Below, piece by piece: positions 53,108-62,823 of a stretch of 64,000 nt of DNA (its first letter is position 1; each line of letters opens with the position of its first letter). The position numbers and the translations under genes are program-made. Source of the stretch: Hyphomicrobiales bacterium (GTDB taxonomy: Bacteria; Pseudomonadota; Alphaproteobacteria; Rhizobiales; Xanthobacteraceae); NCBI GenBank assembly GCA_009377755.1, contig WHTM01000006.1:1-64000 (forward strand), given 5' to 3'. Under the pieces are notes generated by a model, which made no database searches, was not told the DNA's origin, and saw only the letters and a program-made list of their open reading frames with translations.

Positions 53108-54100
53108 ATGGACGTCGGTTTCTTCTTCTGGCCCTATTCGCTCGATCTGGTCGAGCGCATCGCCGAGCGTGCGGATCGCTATGGCTATACCATGATCGGC
53201 ATCGCCGATACGCCGGGTAACGCCATGGACCCGTGGGTGGCGGCGGCGCTGGTGGCGCGCGCCACCAAGACCGTCCGGGTATCTATCTGCGTCACCAACT
53301 TGCTGACGCGTCATCCGTCGGTGAGCGCCGCGGCGATCGCCTCGCTCGACGACGTCTCGAGCGGCCGCGCCACGCTCGGCATCGGCGCCGGCCACAGCGG
53401 CACCAAGAATCTCGGGCTTGCCCGCTCGACCGCGCGCGAGATGGGCGAAGGCGTCGCCTACATCAAGACGCTGCTGCGCGGCCAGCCGGCGACGCTCAAC
53501 GGAGCCGAGGCGCACATTCCCTGGGTGAAGCGCCCGGCGCCGGTGTTCCTCGCCGCGTCGCATCCGTTGGCGCTGGAGCAGGCCGGCCGCCATGCGGATG
53601 GGGTGTTCCTCAACTACGGCGTTCACGCCGACAACATCGCCGAGTCCGGGGCCATCGTCATGCGCGGCATCGAGGCGGCGGGACGCAAGCCCGACGAGGT
53701 GGAGTTCTGGCAGATCGCCGCGTTGGATTGCAATGAGGACGGGGACCTAGCGCGTGAAAAAGTGGGCGCGATGCTGGCGTTCCTCGCCGGCTATGTGATC
53801 GGCGACAAGAATCTGGAGAAGCGCGGCGTGCCGGAACCATACCGAGAGCCGCTCTTGGAGTTGCGCCGCCGCTACAGCACGCGGCCGGGCGAGGCCGACA
53901 TCCGGCTGGTGCGCGAGCTGGGCCTGTTCGACTATCTCTCACGGCGGCTCGCCATCTGCGGCAATGTCGACGACTGCCTCAACCAGGCGCAGGCCGCCAA
54001 GGCCGCCGGCGCCAAGCGGCTGATGCTCACCGTGAGCCTCGCCGCCGACCCGGTGCGCACGGTGGAACTGTTCGGCGAGCACGTGCTTCCGAAGCTGTGA
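53108..54100 (+). CDS. LLM-class flavin-dependent oxidoreductase (F420/FMN type)
   Basis: 330 aa. VERIAERADRYGYTMIGIAD, ASLDDVSSGRATLGIGAGHS and VFLAASHPLALEQAGRHADG match the luciferase-like, F420-dependent-type subgroup (length about 330), distinct from the 391 aa enzyme at 4485. GAGGGAG precedes the ATG. Placed directly behind the ABC transporter and ahead of the UbiD gene. Confidence 0.85.
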   Translation: MDVGFFFWPYSLDLVERIAERADRYGYTMIGIADTPGNAMDPWVAAALVARATKTVRVSICVTNLLTRHPSVSAAAIASLDDVSSGRATLGIGAGHSGTKNLGLARSTAREMGEGVAYIKTLLRGQPATLNGAEAHIPWVKRPAPVFLAASHPLALEQAGRHADGVFLNYGVHADNIAESGAIVMRGIEAAGRKPDEVEFWQIAALDCNEDGDLAREKVGAMLAFLAGYVIGDKNLEKRGVPEPYREPLLELRRRYSTRPGEADIRLVRELGLFDYLSRRLAICGNVDDCLNQAQAAKAAGAKRLMLTVSLAADPVRTVELFGEHVLPKL

Positions 54101-54118
54101 CCCGAGACCTTTCCGCTC

Positions 54119-54283
54119 GTGTCCCGGGCGCGGCGCAGCACGCAGTGGTGCGCTGCAGGCCCGGGACCCCGGTTGCTTGCTTGGCAACAACCGGGACCCC
54201 GCATCTGCGGGTGCATCACCATAGCGCGCGAAAGACGCGCGTGAACGCGCTTATGGTGCTGCACCGCGTGCGGGGAACGCGGC
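54119..54283. repeat. Intergenic palindrome, family B
   Basis: GTGTCCCGGGCGCGGCGCAG and CTGCACCGCGTGCGGGGAAC outer arms; GGGACCCCGGTTGCTTG / CAACAACCGGGACCCC inner arms; it also has the CATCACCATAGCGCG insert seen at 48335. Confidence 0.9.
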
Positions 54284-54344
54284 AAATGAATTCATGCTTG
54301 GCCACATCACTCTCGGCATGCGACAGTCGCGGCAGGAGACCGCC

Positions 54345-55817
54345 ATGACCGACCGCAGCAACATCGCGGCCCACATCGCCTACGACGACCTGCGCGAATG
54401 GCTTGTCGCTGCCGAGCAGCTTGGCGAGGTGCGCGAGGTCAAGGGTGCGACGTGGCAGGAGGATATCGGGCTTGCCGCGGAAGCGGTGCTGCGCGCCGAG
54501 AACGGCCCCTGCGTCGTGTTCGACGATGTGCAGGGATGCCCGAAGGGCTTCCGTCTGCTGCTCAACATGTTCGCCGGCGTCCGCCGCAACATGACGCTCG
54601 GCTTCCCCGATCATCTCACCAAGTGGGAATTAAGCGACGCCTATCGCGAGGCCTATCTGACACATCCGAAGATTATTCCGCACGAGATTGTCGAGGACGG
54701 ACCGATCTTCGAGAACATCATGATGGGCGACGACATCGACGTCACCAAGTTCCCGGCGCCGGTCTGGCACGAGAAGGACGGCGGCCGCTACATCGGCACC
54801 GGCACCTTCTCGATCACCCGTGACCCGGAGGAGAACTGGCTCAATGCCGGCGCCTACCGCGCGCAGGTGCACGACAAGACCTCGGTCGGGCTGGTGATGG
54901 CGGCCGGCCACCATGGCGCGATCCATTGCGAGAAATACTGGAAGCGCGGCGAAGCGATGCCGGTTGCCATGGTGCTCGGTGGCGATCCCCTCACCTTCTT
55001 CTACGGCGGCATCGAGGTGCCCTATGGCACCTTCGAGCTCGACGTGGTCGGCGGCCTGCGCGGGCGGCCGACCAAGATGGTGCGCGGCAAGATCACCGGG
55101 CTGCCGATGCCGGCGCATGCCGAGATCGTGCTGGAGGGCTATGCCGAGCCGAACAAGACTTACGCCGAAGGGCCGTTCGGCGAATGGAGCGGCCATTACG
55201 CGGGCGGCGTGAAGAACTGGCCGGTGCTCGACATCAAGGCGATCTACCACCGCAACGATCCGATCCTGCTCGGCGTGCCGCCGATGGGCGCCGGGCCCGA
55301 CGAAATGGCGCGCTACCGCGCGGTGCTGCGCTCGGCCACCATCAAGCAGAACATGACCAATGCCGGCGTGCCCGGCGTGAGCCAAGTCTGGTGCCACGAG
55401 GTCGGCGGCGCACGCATGTTCCACGGCGTCTCGATCAAGCAGCGCTATCCGGGCCACGCGGTGCAGGCGGGCATGGTGGCGGCGCAATGCGGCGCCTCGG
55501 CCTATGCATCGAAATACGTGGTCGTGGTCGACGACGATGTCGACGTCACCAATCTCGATCATCTGTTGTGGGCGATGCTCACCCGCACCGACCCCAAGCA
55601 TTCGATCCAGTTCATCGACGGCTCGTGGGATTCGCCCGCCGACCCGGCGCTGCCGCCCGACCGCCGCAAGGCCGGCGACATGACGCATTCGGTGGCGGTG
55701 ATCAACGCCTGCAAGCCGTATCACTGGCGCGACCAGTTCCCGCCGTCGAACACGCCGAGCCCCGAGATCGCGCGCAAGGCGAAGGAGAAATTCGGGTGGT
55801 TGTTGGAGGGGAAGTAG
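54345..55817 (+). CDS. UbiD-family decarboxylase (prenylated-FMN dependent)
   Basis: 490 aa, full length for UbiD. Landmarks: DDLREWLVAAEQLGEVREVK, PAPVWHEKDGGRYIGTGTFS, AHAEIVLEGYAEPNKTYAEG followed by PFGEWSGHY (the acidic residues of this stretch belong to the active site in the family), and a C-terminal helix. UbiD enzymes reversibly decarboxylate aromatic or unsaturated acids with prFMN. No ubiX gene is in the window, so the cofactor must come from elsewhere. ATG 54345 with CAGGAGAC ahead. Confidence 0.9.
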   Translation: MTDRSNIAAHIAYDDLREWLVAAEQLGEVREVKGATWQEDIGLAAEAVLRAENGPCVVFDDVQGCPKGFRLLLNMFAGVRRNMTLGFPDHLTKWELSDAYREAYLTHPKIIPHEIVEDGPIFENIMMGDDIDVTKFPAPVWHEKDGGRYIGTGTFSITRDPEENWLNAGAYRAQVHDKTSVGLVMAAGHHGAIHCEKYWKRGEAMPVAMVLGGDPLTFFYGGIEVPYGTFELDVVGGLRGRPTKMVRGKITGLPMPAHAEIVLEGYAEPNKTYAEGPFGEWSGHYAGGVKNWPVLDIKAIYHRNDPILLGVPPMGAGPDEMARYRAVLRSATIKQNMTNAGVPGVSQVWCHEVGGARMFHGVSIKQRYPGHAVQAGMVAAQCGASAYASKYVVVVDDDVDVTNLDHLLWAMLTRTDPKHSIQFIDGSWDSPADPALPPDRRKAGDMTHSVAVINACKPYHWRDQFPPSNTPSPEIARKAKEKFGWLLEGK

Positions 55818-55822
55818 CACTC

Positions 55823-55961
55823 GTGGCCATCCTTCGAGACGCGCTCCTTTGGAGCGCTCCTCAGGATGAGGCCGAGTCCTCGGCCCTCATGGTGAGGAGC
55901 GCAGCCATAGCAGGTACGGCCTGCGTATACTTGGCTGCGTTGCTGCGCGTCTCGAACCATG
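55823..55961. repeat. Intergenic palindrome, family D (CCATCCTTCGAGACGCGC type)
   Basis: GGCCATCCTTCGAGACGCGC and GCGCGTCTCGAACCATGGCC are the outer arms; CTCCTCAGGATGAGG and CATGGTGAGGAGCGC are inner parts. The ATG of the next gene (55959) falls within the right arm. Confidence 0.88.
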
Positions 55962-58334
55962 GCCGCAAGTGAGAGTTCAGTGAACCGCCTCATGGGTGTC
56001 CGCGTGCCGCGCGTCGAGGATGCACGGCTGTTGCGCGGGCAAGGCCGCTTTGTCGGCGATATCGACCTGCCGGGCCTCTTGCACGCGAGCTTCCTGCGCA
56101 GCCCGCTGGCGCATGCGCGGCTGAAGTCGATCGACGCCACCAAGGCGAAAGCGCTGCCGGGCGTACGCGCGGTACTGACTTATGCCGACCTGCGGCCGCT
56201 GCTGACACGAGACGACATTCCGCTCAGCATTCCCTCCGGTGCGGTCAAGTTCGACGTCAACCCGATTGCGCTGGCGCACGGCGAGCTGTGCTACGTCGGC
56301 GAGCCGATCGCGGTTGTTGTCGCGGACAGCCGTGCCATTGCCGAGGACGCGGTGGCGCTGATCGAGATCGAGACCGAAGCCTTGCCGGCGGTGGTCGATC
56401 CGGTCGCCGGCCTTGAACCGAATTCGCCGAAGGCGCGGGTCGACGTCCCCGGCAACCTTGTCGCCCAGCATGTCATCTCCTACGGCGATATCGACGCCGC
56501 CTTCGCGCGCGCCGCCCATCGCATCGCCGAACGGTTCCGGCTGCACCGGGGCGGCGGACATTCCATCGAGCCGCGCGGCGTGCTGGCGCGCTTCGATGCC
56601 GCGGACAACATACTCACCGTCTGGGACGGCACGCAGATGCCGCATCGCGCCAAGGCAATGCTGGTGGCGTGCCTCGGCCTTGCCGAACATCAGGTGCGCG
56701 TGATTGCGCCGGATGTCGGCGGCGGCTTCGGGCCGAAAGCGGTGTTCCATTCCGAGGAGCTCGCCATCCCCGCCGCGGCGATGCTGCTCGGCGCACCGGT
56801 CAAATGGCTGGAAGACCGGCTGGAGAGCTTCACCGCCTCGGCGGCGGAGCGCGACCAGGACTGGGACATGGAGGCCGCTTTCGACGCGGACGGACGGCTG
56901 CTCGGCATCCGCGGCCACATGCGCCACGATCACGGCGCCTGCACGCCCTACGGCGTGCAGCTGCCCTATAACGCCATGAGCAACATGATCGGCCCCTACG
57001 TGCTGCCGGCCTGCCATGTCGTCGCCTCACTGTGCCTGACGAATTTCCAACCCTGCGTGCCGACGCGCGGCGCCGGCCGACCGTATGGCACCTTGGTGAT
57101 GGAGCACCTGCTCGACTCGATCGCGCTCAAGGTCGGCGTTCCGCGTGAAGAGATTCGCAGCCGCAACCTCATTCAACCCGAGCAGATGCCCTACCCCACG
57201 CCGGTGATCCAGCGCGACGGCTCGGCGATGACCTACGACTCCGGCGATTATCCGGAGGCGCAGCGGCGCGCGCTCGAAGCCGCCGGCTGGAGAGACTTCC
57301 CCGCACGCCAGGAGGCTGCGCGCAAACAAGGCCGCTACATCGGTATCGGTCTCTGCAACTACGTGGAAGGCACCGGCCGCGGACCGTTCGAGAGCGCATC
57401 GGTGCGCATCGGCGCCTCCGGCAAGGTCGTTATCACCACCGGCGCCACCGCGCAGGGCCAGGGCATCAAGACCATGCTGGCGCAACTCGCCGCCGGCACG
57501 CTCGGCATGTCGCCAGACGATATCCATGTGATCGACGGCGACACCGCCGCCTCGCCGCTCGGGCTCGGCGCTTTCGCCAGCCGCCAGGCGGTGACCGCCG
57601 GCAACGCGGTGTACCGCGCCGCGACGCAGGTTGCTGAGAAGGCCAAGCAGGTTGCCGCGGTGATGCTCGAAGCGTCGCCGGACGACCTGGAGCTTGCCGA
57701 CGGCATGGTGCGGGTGAAGGGCGTGCCCGGCCTGCAAAAATCGCTGACGCAAATCGCGCATTCGCTGAGCGGCATGCCAGGCTTCGCGCTGCCGGGCGGC
57801 CTGCCGCCGGGGCTGTTTTCGGCCATCGACCACCAGCCCGAGGCGATGACCTACACCAGCGGCACGCACGTGTGCGAGGTCGAGGTCGACATCGGCACCG
57901 GCCACGTGGCGGTCACCCGCTACGTCGTGGTGCACGACTGCGGCAACATGATCAATCCGCTGATGGTCGAGGGCCAGGTGATGGGCGGCGTGGTGCACGG
58001 CATTGGCGCGGCGCTCTACGAATGGATGAAGTACGACGAGCACGGCCAGCCGCTGACTGGCACCTATGCGGACTATCTACTGCCGACTGTGGACGTGGTG
58101 CCGCGCATCGAAATCCACCACATGGAATCGCCATCACCGTTCAATCCGCTCGGCGTCAAGGGCGCGGCCGAAAGCGGCACCATCGGCGCGCCGGCCGCGA
58201 TCGTCTCGGCCATCGAGGATGCGCTGCGCGAATTCGGCGTGCGCGTCACCGACCTCCCCGTCACGCCGCCACGGCTGCATGCCTTGATCGAGAAGGCGAG
58301 GCGTGGCGCTTCCGAACCGGCAACCACAGGATAA
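55959..58334 (+). CDS. Xanthine dehydrogenase-family Mo-binding subunit (Mo3), intact
   Basis: Up to 791 aa. N-terminal GVRVPRVEDARLLRGQGRFV and DLPGLLHASFLRSPLAHARL, then PDVGGGFGPKAVFHSEELA, TGATAQGQGIKTMLAQ and catalytic Glu in VKGAAESGT. This is a complete large subunit, but no FeS or FAD subunit gene is near, so it would need the pair at 14.2-15.6 kb or one outside. ATG 55959 lies in the repeat arm; a GTG at 55980 or ATG 55992 could be the real start, since family similarity begins about there. Five bases before the citryl-CoA lyase-like gene. Confidence 0.9.
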   Translation: MAASESSVNRLMGVRVPRVEDARLLRGQGRFVGDIDLPGLLHASFLRSPLAHARLKSIDATKAKALPGVRAVLTYADLRPLLTRDDIPLSIPSGAVKFDVNPIALAHGELCYVGEPIAVVVADSRAIAEDAVALIEIETEALPAVVDPVAGLEPNSPKARVDVPGNLVAQHVISYGDIDAAFARAAHRIAERFRLHRGGGHSIEPRGVLARFDAADNILTVWDGTQMPHRAKAMLVACLGLAEHQVRVIAPDVGGGFGPKAVFHSEELAIPAAAMLLGAPVKWLEDRLESFTASAAERDQDWDMEAAFDADGRLLGIRGHMRHDHGACTPYGVQLPYNAMSNMIGPYVLPACHVVASLCLTNFQPCVPTRGAGRPYGTLVMEHLLDSIALKVGVPREEIRSRNLIQPEQMPYPTPVIQRDGSAMTYDSGDYPEAQRRALEAAGWRDFPARQEAARKQGRYIGIGLCNYVEGTGRGPFESASVRIGASGKVVITTGATAQGQGIKTMLAQLAAGTLGMSPDDIHVIDGDTAASPLGLGAFASRQAVTAGNAVYRAATQVAEKAKQVAAVMLEASPDDLELADGMVRVKGVPGLQKSLTQIAHSLSGMPGFALPGGLPPGLFSAIDHQPEAMTYTSGTHVCEVEVDIGTGHVAVTRYVVVHDCGNMINPLMVEGQVMGGVVHGIGAALYEWMKYDEHGQPLTGTYADYLLPTVDVVPRIEIHHMESPSPFNPLGVKGAAESGTIGAPAAIVSAIEDALREFGVRVTDLPVTPPRLHALIEKARRGASEPATTG

Positions 58335-58339
58335 GGCCC

Positions 58340-59122
58340 ATGCGAAAGGCCAAGCCGCTCCGCTCCGAGATGGGATGGAGCACGCCCGACACGATCACCG
58401 TGCGCGGCCATGATCTCTGCAATGACCTGCTCGGCAAGGTCGACCTCGGCGGCATGGCGTGGCTCGAGCTGACCGGCCGTCTGCCGACCAAGCAGGAGGC
58501 GGAGGTGTTCAACGCGCTGCTGGTGACGCTGGTCGAGCACGGCATGACGCCGCATGCCATCGCCACCCGCATGGTGCATGTCGCGGCACCCGAGGCGATG
58601 CAGGCCGCGGTCGCCGCCGGGCTGTGCGCCGTCGGCAGCGTATTCGCCGGCGGCTCCGAGCAGGTCGCGCGCACCTTGCAGGCGGCGCTGCGTGGTGCGC
58701 CGGCCGACGCCGACATCGCCGCGATGGCGGAAAAAATCGTCGCTGACCATGTGGCCCGCAAGGCCCCGGTCGCCGGCATCGGCCATCCCGTGCACAAGCC
58801 GATCGACCCGCGCACGCCGGTGCTGTTTGCGATTGCCGGGCGCTACGGCTTCTGCGGCCGCTACGTGGCGCTGCAGGAGGCGATCTCGGCAGCGGCCGAG
58901 CAACGGCTCTCGCGCGTTCTGCCGGTGAACGCACCGGGCGCGATCGGCGCGATCATGTGCGAATTGGGATTCCCTTGGCAGATCTGCCGCGGCATCGCGG
59001 TGATCTCACGCGCGGTCGGCCTGGTCGGCCACATCGCCGAGGAGATGCGCAACCCGATCGCACTGGAGATTTACGAGCGCGCCAATGAGGAAATTCTAGA
59101 GGCGGAGCTGAAGGGCGGCTAG
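58340..59122 (+). CDS. Citryl-CoA lyase-like protein (citrate synthase fold, short form)
   Basis: 260 aa, the length of citryl-CoA lyases, far shorter than citrate synthase. Citrate-synthase-fold pieces: MAWLELTGRLPTKQEAEVFN, VAGIGHPVHKPIDPRTPVLF with active-site His, and PVNAPGAIGAIMCELGFPW. It probably cleaves a citryl-CoA-like or other 3-hydroxy-acyl-CoA with release of a 2-oxo acid. The start is 5 bases after the Mo3 stop, so the two are surely co-transcribed, an odd pairing that hints at a shared pathway. Confidence 0.75.
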   Translation: MRKAKPLRSEMGWSTPDTITVRGHDLCNDLLGKVDLGGMAWLELTGRLPTKQEAEVFNALLVTLVEHGMTPHAIATRMVHVAAPEAMQAAVAAGLCAVGSVFAGGSEQVARTLQAALRGAPADADIAAMAEKIVADHVARKAPVAGIGHPVHKPIDPRTPVLFAIAGRYGFCGRYVALQEAISAAAEQRLSRVLPVNAPGAIGAIMCELGFPWQICRGIAVISRAVGLVGHIAEEMRNPIALEIYERANEEILEAELKGG

Positions 59123-59138
59123 GCGCGAATCTCTCCAT

Positions 59139-59285
59139 TGTCATCCCGGACGCGCCGAAGGCGCGATCCGGGACCCATGTACCCCTGCATCGCGGTTTGG
59201 ATGAGGCCGGCGCCTCATCTTATCACCAGCGCAGGGATACGTGGGTCCCGGCTCGCGCTCGCTCCGCTCGCTTGGCCGGGATGAC
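59139..59285. repeat. Intergenic palindrome, family A
   Basis: TTGTCATCCCGGACGCGCCG and GCTTGGCCGGGATGACAGC outer arms; GGGACCCATGTACCCCTGC and GCAGGGATACGTGGGTCCC inner arms. Between convergent genes, so it may serve as a bidirectional terminator. Confidence 0.9.
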
Positions 59286-59310
59286 AGCAACTGATGCCGT
59301 GCGTCAGCGG

Positions 59311-60207
59311 TTACACCCGATAAAACCCCACCGCATTGTCGTGCAGCATCCGGCGCTGGTCGTCGACCGGATACTCCGACAGCACCGTGCGATAGGCCGT
59401 GATCAAATCCGTATAGCTCGCGTGCAGCTTCTCCAGCGGGAAGTTCGAGCCGTAGATGGTGCGACCGATGCCGAAGATCTGGATCGAGTCGCGGATGACC
59501 TGCCGAAAGTCGCGCACCCTCCAGTGGGGATTGAACATGCTCAGGCCGGAAATCTTGACATGCACATTGGGGAACGCGGCAAGCACGGTGAGCGCGGCGC
59601 GCCACATCTCGATCGCCTCCAGGGTGCGGTCGGTGAGCATGCCGGAATGCAGCAGGATGAAGCGCACATTGGGGAACGCCTTGATCAACTCCACCGCATA
59701 GGGCGCCTGCGCGGCGAATACCTGCAATTCGAAATGCAGACCATGCTGCTCCAGCAGCGCGAAGCCGCGGCGGAACTCCGGCGTGTTGCAGAGGTCGGGC
59801 CGGCTGACGTTCTGCCGCAGCGGGGCTGAGTCCCAGTGCAACTGGTGGCGCACGCCGCGCAAGTTGGGGAATTGCTTCTGTGCCTTCAACTGGGCATCGA
59901 TGTCGGGATCGCAGAGATCGGCCTGGCAGACGATCCCGTGCGGGAACCCGTGCTTGTCGGCGATGCCCTGCAGCCAGCGGGTCTCGTCGAGCGCGCGGGC
60001 CGGCCCCCAGTTGGCGGTGACGTGCACCGATTTGACCACCCCGTGCGGCACCACGTCGTGCACCCATTCCTCGACCGGGATATCACGGCGCAGCCCGAAG
60101 AAGTCGCCGATGTGGCGCTTGATCGGCGGGTCGCGCAGCCACGGAACGTCCTCGCGCTGCCAGATATGGTGGTGGGTGTCGATGATGGGTCCGTCGTAGC
60201 GGATCAT
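59311..60207 (-). CDS. Amidohydrolase family protein (amidohydrolase 2, lactonase/decarboxylase type)
   Basis: 298 aa TIM barrel. The metal-binding HxH is in IIDTHHHIWQREDVPWL at the N-terminus. GVRHQLHWDSAPLRQN near residue 118, ILLHSGML near 185 and IYGSNFPLEKL near 255 follow. GSNFP (not GSDFP) replaces the usual Asp of the final strand, as in fuconolactonase/LigI-like and some metal-poor members. Substrate is a lactone or aromatic acid by family. Only minus-strand gene in 49-64 kb. Confidence 0.82.
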   Translation of the reverse strand: MIRYDGPIIDTHHHIWQREDVPWLRDPPIKRHIGDFFGLRRDIPVEEWVHDVVPHGVVKSVHVTANWGPARALDETRWLQGIADKHGFPHGIVCQADLCDPDIDAQLKAQKQFPNLRGVRHQLHWDSAPLRQNVSRPDLCNTPEFRRGFALLEQHGLHFELQVFAAQAPYAVELIKAFPNVRFILLHSGMLTDRTLEAIEMWRAALTVLAAFPNVHVKISGLSMFNPHWRVRDFRQVIRDSIQIFGIGRTIYGSNFPLEKLHASYTDLITAYRTVLSEYPVDDQRRMLHDNAVGFYRV

Positions 60208-60262
60208 GCTGCCTCCCTGACGCTTCCTGCCCTTCGGTGTTGTCTCAGTTTGAACGTCAACG

Positions 60263-60353
60263 TCATTGCGAGCGCGAAGCGCGAAGCAATCCAGGCAAAA
60301 ATAAAGGCAAAACTGGATTGCTTCGTCGCCCTAATGGGCTCCTCGCAATGACG
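60263..60353. repeat. Intergenic palindrome, family E (CGTCATTGCGAG type)
   Basis: CGTCATTGCGAGCGCGAAGC with GAAGCAATCCAG, and CTGGATTGCTTCGTCGC with CTCCTCGCAATGACG, form a long imperfect hairpin. Only copy in the window. Lies in the divergent region between the amidohydrolase and the Mo4 gene. Confidence 0.9.
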
Positions 60354-60461
60354 ATGCCAAACTGGGACACTCCCTGCCCTCTTGTCGGTTGACGATAGTT
60401 GTGAACCGCCGCCATAGATAGGGCCCCTGCCCCCCGCTATGCTCGGCCCAAGGCTGCGTTC

Positions 60462-62821
60462 ATGACCATCCCGCTCGACATCGCCTTCGGCGCCATCGGC
60501 AAGCCGCTCCAACGCAAGGAGGACCAGCGCCTGGTGACCGGCCAGGGCCGATTCAGCGACGACTTCCACCTGGACGGCGAGACCCATGCGGCGGTCGTGC
60601 GCTCGCCGCATCCGCATGCGCGGATCGTGGTGATCGATACGTCCGCGGCGCGTGACATGCCGGGCGTGCTGGCGGTGCTGACCGGCGACGATCTGCTGGC
60701 CGACGGCCTCAAGCCGATCGCGCACACGCCGCTGCCGTCGACCAAATACGACATGAAGCTCACCGCGACCGACGGCAGCGCCAATGTGTTCATCGGCCCG
60801 CATCATCTGCTCGCGGCCGGCAGGGTACGCTACGTCGGCGAGGCGGTGGCGCTGGTGGTGGCTGAGACCAAGGCGCAGGCGCTCGATGCCGCCGAAGCCG
60901 TCGAGGTCGCCTATGAGCCGCTCCCCTTCGTCGCGTCGAGCGAGGATGCGCTGAAGCCCGGCGCGCCGGCGGTGTGGGACGAGGTTCCGGACAACACGCC
61001 GATCGAGACCTGGTTCGGCGACAAGGACAAGACCGACCGCGCTTTCGCACAAGCCGACCATGTCACCGCGATGGACTTCCACATCGGCCGCGTTACCGCG
61101 GTGCCGATGGAGCTGCGCTCGTCGCTCGGCCACTACGATGAGGCGACCGGCCGCTACACGCTCTATGCCGGCTCCGGCGGCGCGGTGCGGCAGAAGCAGG
61201 AGATGGCCGCGGTGCTCGGCGTCAAGCCGGACGCCATCCGCGTGCTTTCGTATGACGTCGGCGGCAACTTCGGTTCGCGCAACCGGCCCTATCCGGAATT
61301 CGGCATGGTGCTGTGGGCCTCGCGCAAGACCGGCCGGCCGGCGAAATACACCGCGACCCGCTCGGAAGCCTTCATCAGCGACTACCAGGGCCGCGACCTC
61401 ATCACCAAAGTCTCGCTCGCGCTGCGCAAGGACGGAAAAATTCTCGGGATGCGCGCCGACAACGTCAGCAATGTCGGGGCGATGTGCGTGTCGCTCTCCC
61501 CACTCGGCAAAGGCTCAGGACTGATCACCGGCTCCTACGACATCCCGGCGGCATCGTTGCGCTCGCGCGCGGTGTTCACCAACACGATGCCGACCAACGC
61601 CTACCGCTCCTCCGGCCGCCCGGAGGTGACCTACGCGATCGAGCGGCTGCTGGACACCGCCGCCGCCGAGCTCGGCATCGACCGCATCCGCATAAGGCGC
61701 AAGAATCTCGTGCGGCCGAAGCAGATGCCCTACACCAACGCGGTCGGCGCCGAATACGACAGCGGCACCTATGAGTCCAACATGGACCTCGCCATGCGCA
61801 TCGCCGACGTTGCCGGCTTGGCCGCGCGCAGGCGCGAGGCGAAAAAGCGCGGCAAGCTGCTCGGGCTCGGCCTTGCCAACTACGTGGAACCTCCATCGGC
61901 TCGCCGCGCGAGCGCACCGACATCATCGTCAAGCCGGAGCGTGTTGACGTGGTGATCGGCACGCAGCCGTCAGGCCAAGGCCACGAGACCAGCTTCGCCC
62001 AGGTCGCCGCCGACCTGCTCGGCCTGCCGGTCGAGACCGTCAACATCGTCATTGGCGACACTGACGTGGTTTCCGCCGGAGGCGGCTCTCACTCGGGCCG
62101 CTCCATGCGCCATGCCGCGACCGTGATGGCGAAGGCGCAGGCCGAGCTGGTCGCCAAGGGCAAGAAGATTGCCGCCGTGCTGCTCGATTGCGCGCCCGAC
62201 GATGTGTCGTTCGACGACGGCCGCTTCGCCTCCACCAAGTCGAACCGCACGTTCAACTTTCTCGAGCTTGCCGAAGCCGCCTCGCACGCGGCGCTCCCCG
62301 CCGAGTTGCAGGACGGCCTCGTCGTGCGCATGGACAACGAGATGCACGAGCCGGTGTTTCCGAACGGCTGCGCCATCTGCGAGGTGGAGATCGATTCCGA
62401 AACCGGCGCGCTCGCCCTCACCCGCTATGCCGCGGTCGACGACGTCGGCCGCTGCATCAATCCGCTGATCGTGCACGGCCAGACCCACGGCGGCATCGCG
62501 CAGGGCGTCGGCCAGGCGCTGTGGGAAGCGTGCGTCAACGATCCCGACACCGGCCAGCCGCTCGCGGGCTCGTTCATGGACTACGGCATGCCGCGCGCGG
62601 CGACGCTGCCCAGCTTCAAGGCCGAGATCGTCGAGGTGCTGTCGCCGACCAATCCGTTCGGCATCAAGGCCGGCGGCGAAGGCGGCACCACGCCGGCGCT
62701 GGCGGTGGTGGTCAGCGCCATCGTCGATGCGCTGAAGGATTACGGCATCCGCGACATCGCCATGCCGGTGACCTCGCAGAAGGTCTGGTGGGCGATACGA
62801 GAGGCGAAGGCACGGATGTAA
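60462..62821 (+). pseudogene. Xanthine dehydrogenase-family Mo-binding subunit (Mo4), frameshifted
   Basis: About 786 aa when joined. The first frame holds AIGKPLQRKEDQRLVTGQGR, VGEAVALVVAETKAQALDAA and SYDVGGNFGSRNRPYPEFG up to GLGLANYVE. The second holds DVVIGTQPSGQGHETSFAQV, AGGGSHSGRSMRHAA and IKAGGEGGT with the catalytic Glu. The break is near 61889-61892: adding one base between GTGGAA and CCTCC gives VESSIGSPRERTD. No FeS or FAD gene is adjacent. Either a disabled gene or a sequence error. Confidence 0.85.
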
Positions 62822-62823
62822 TT

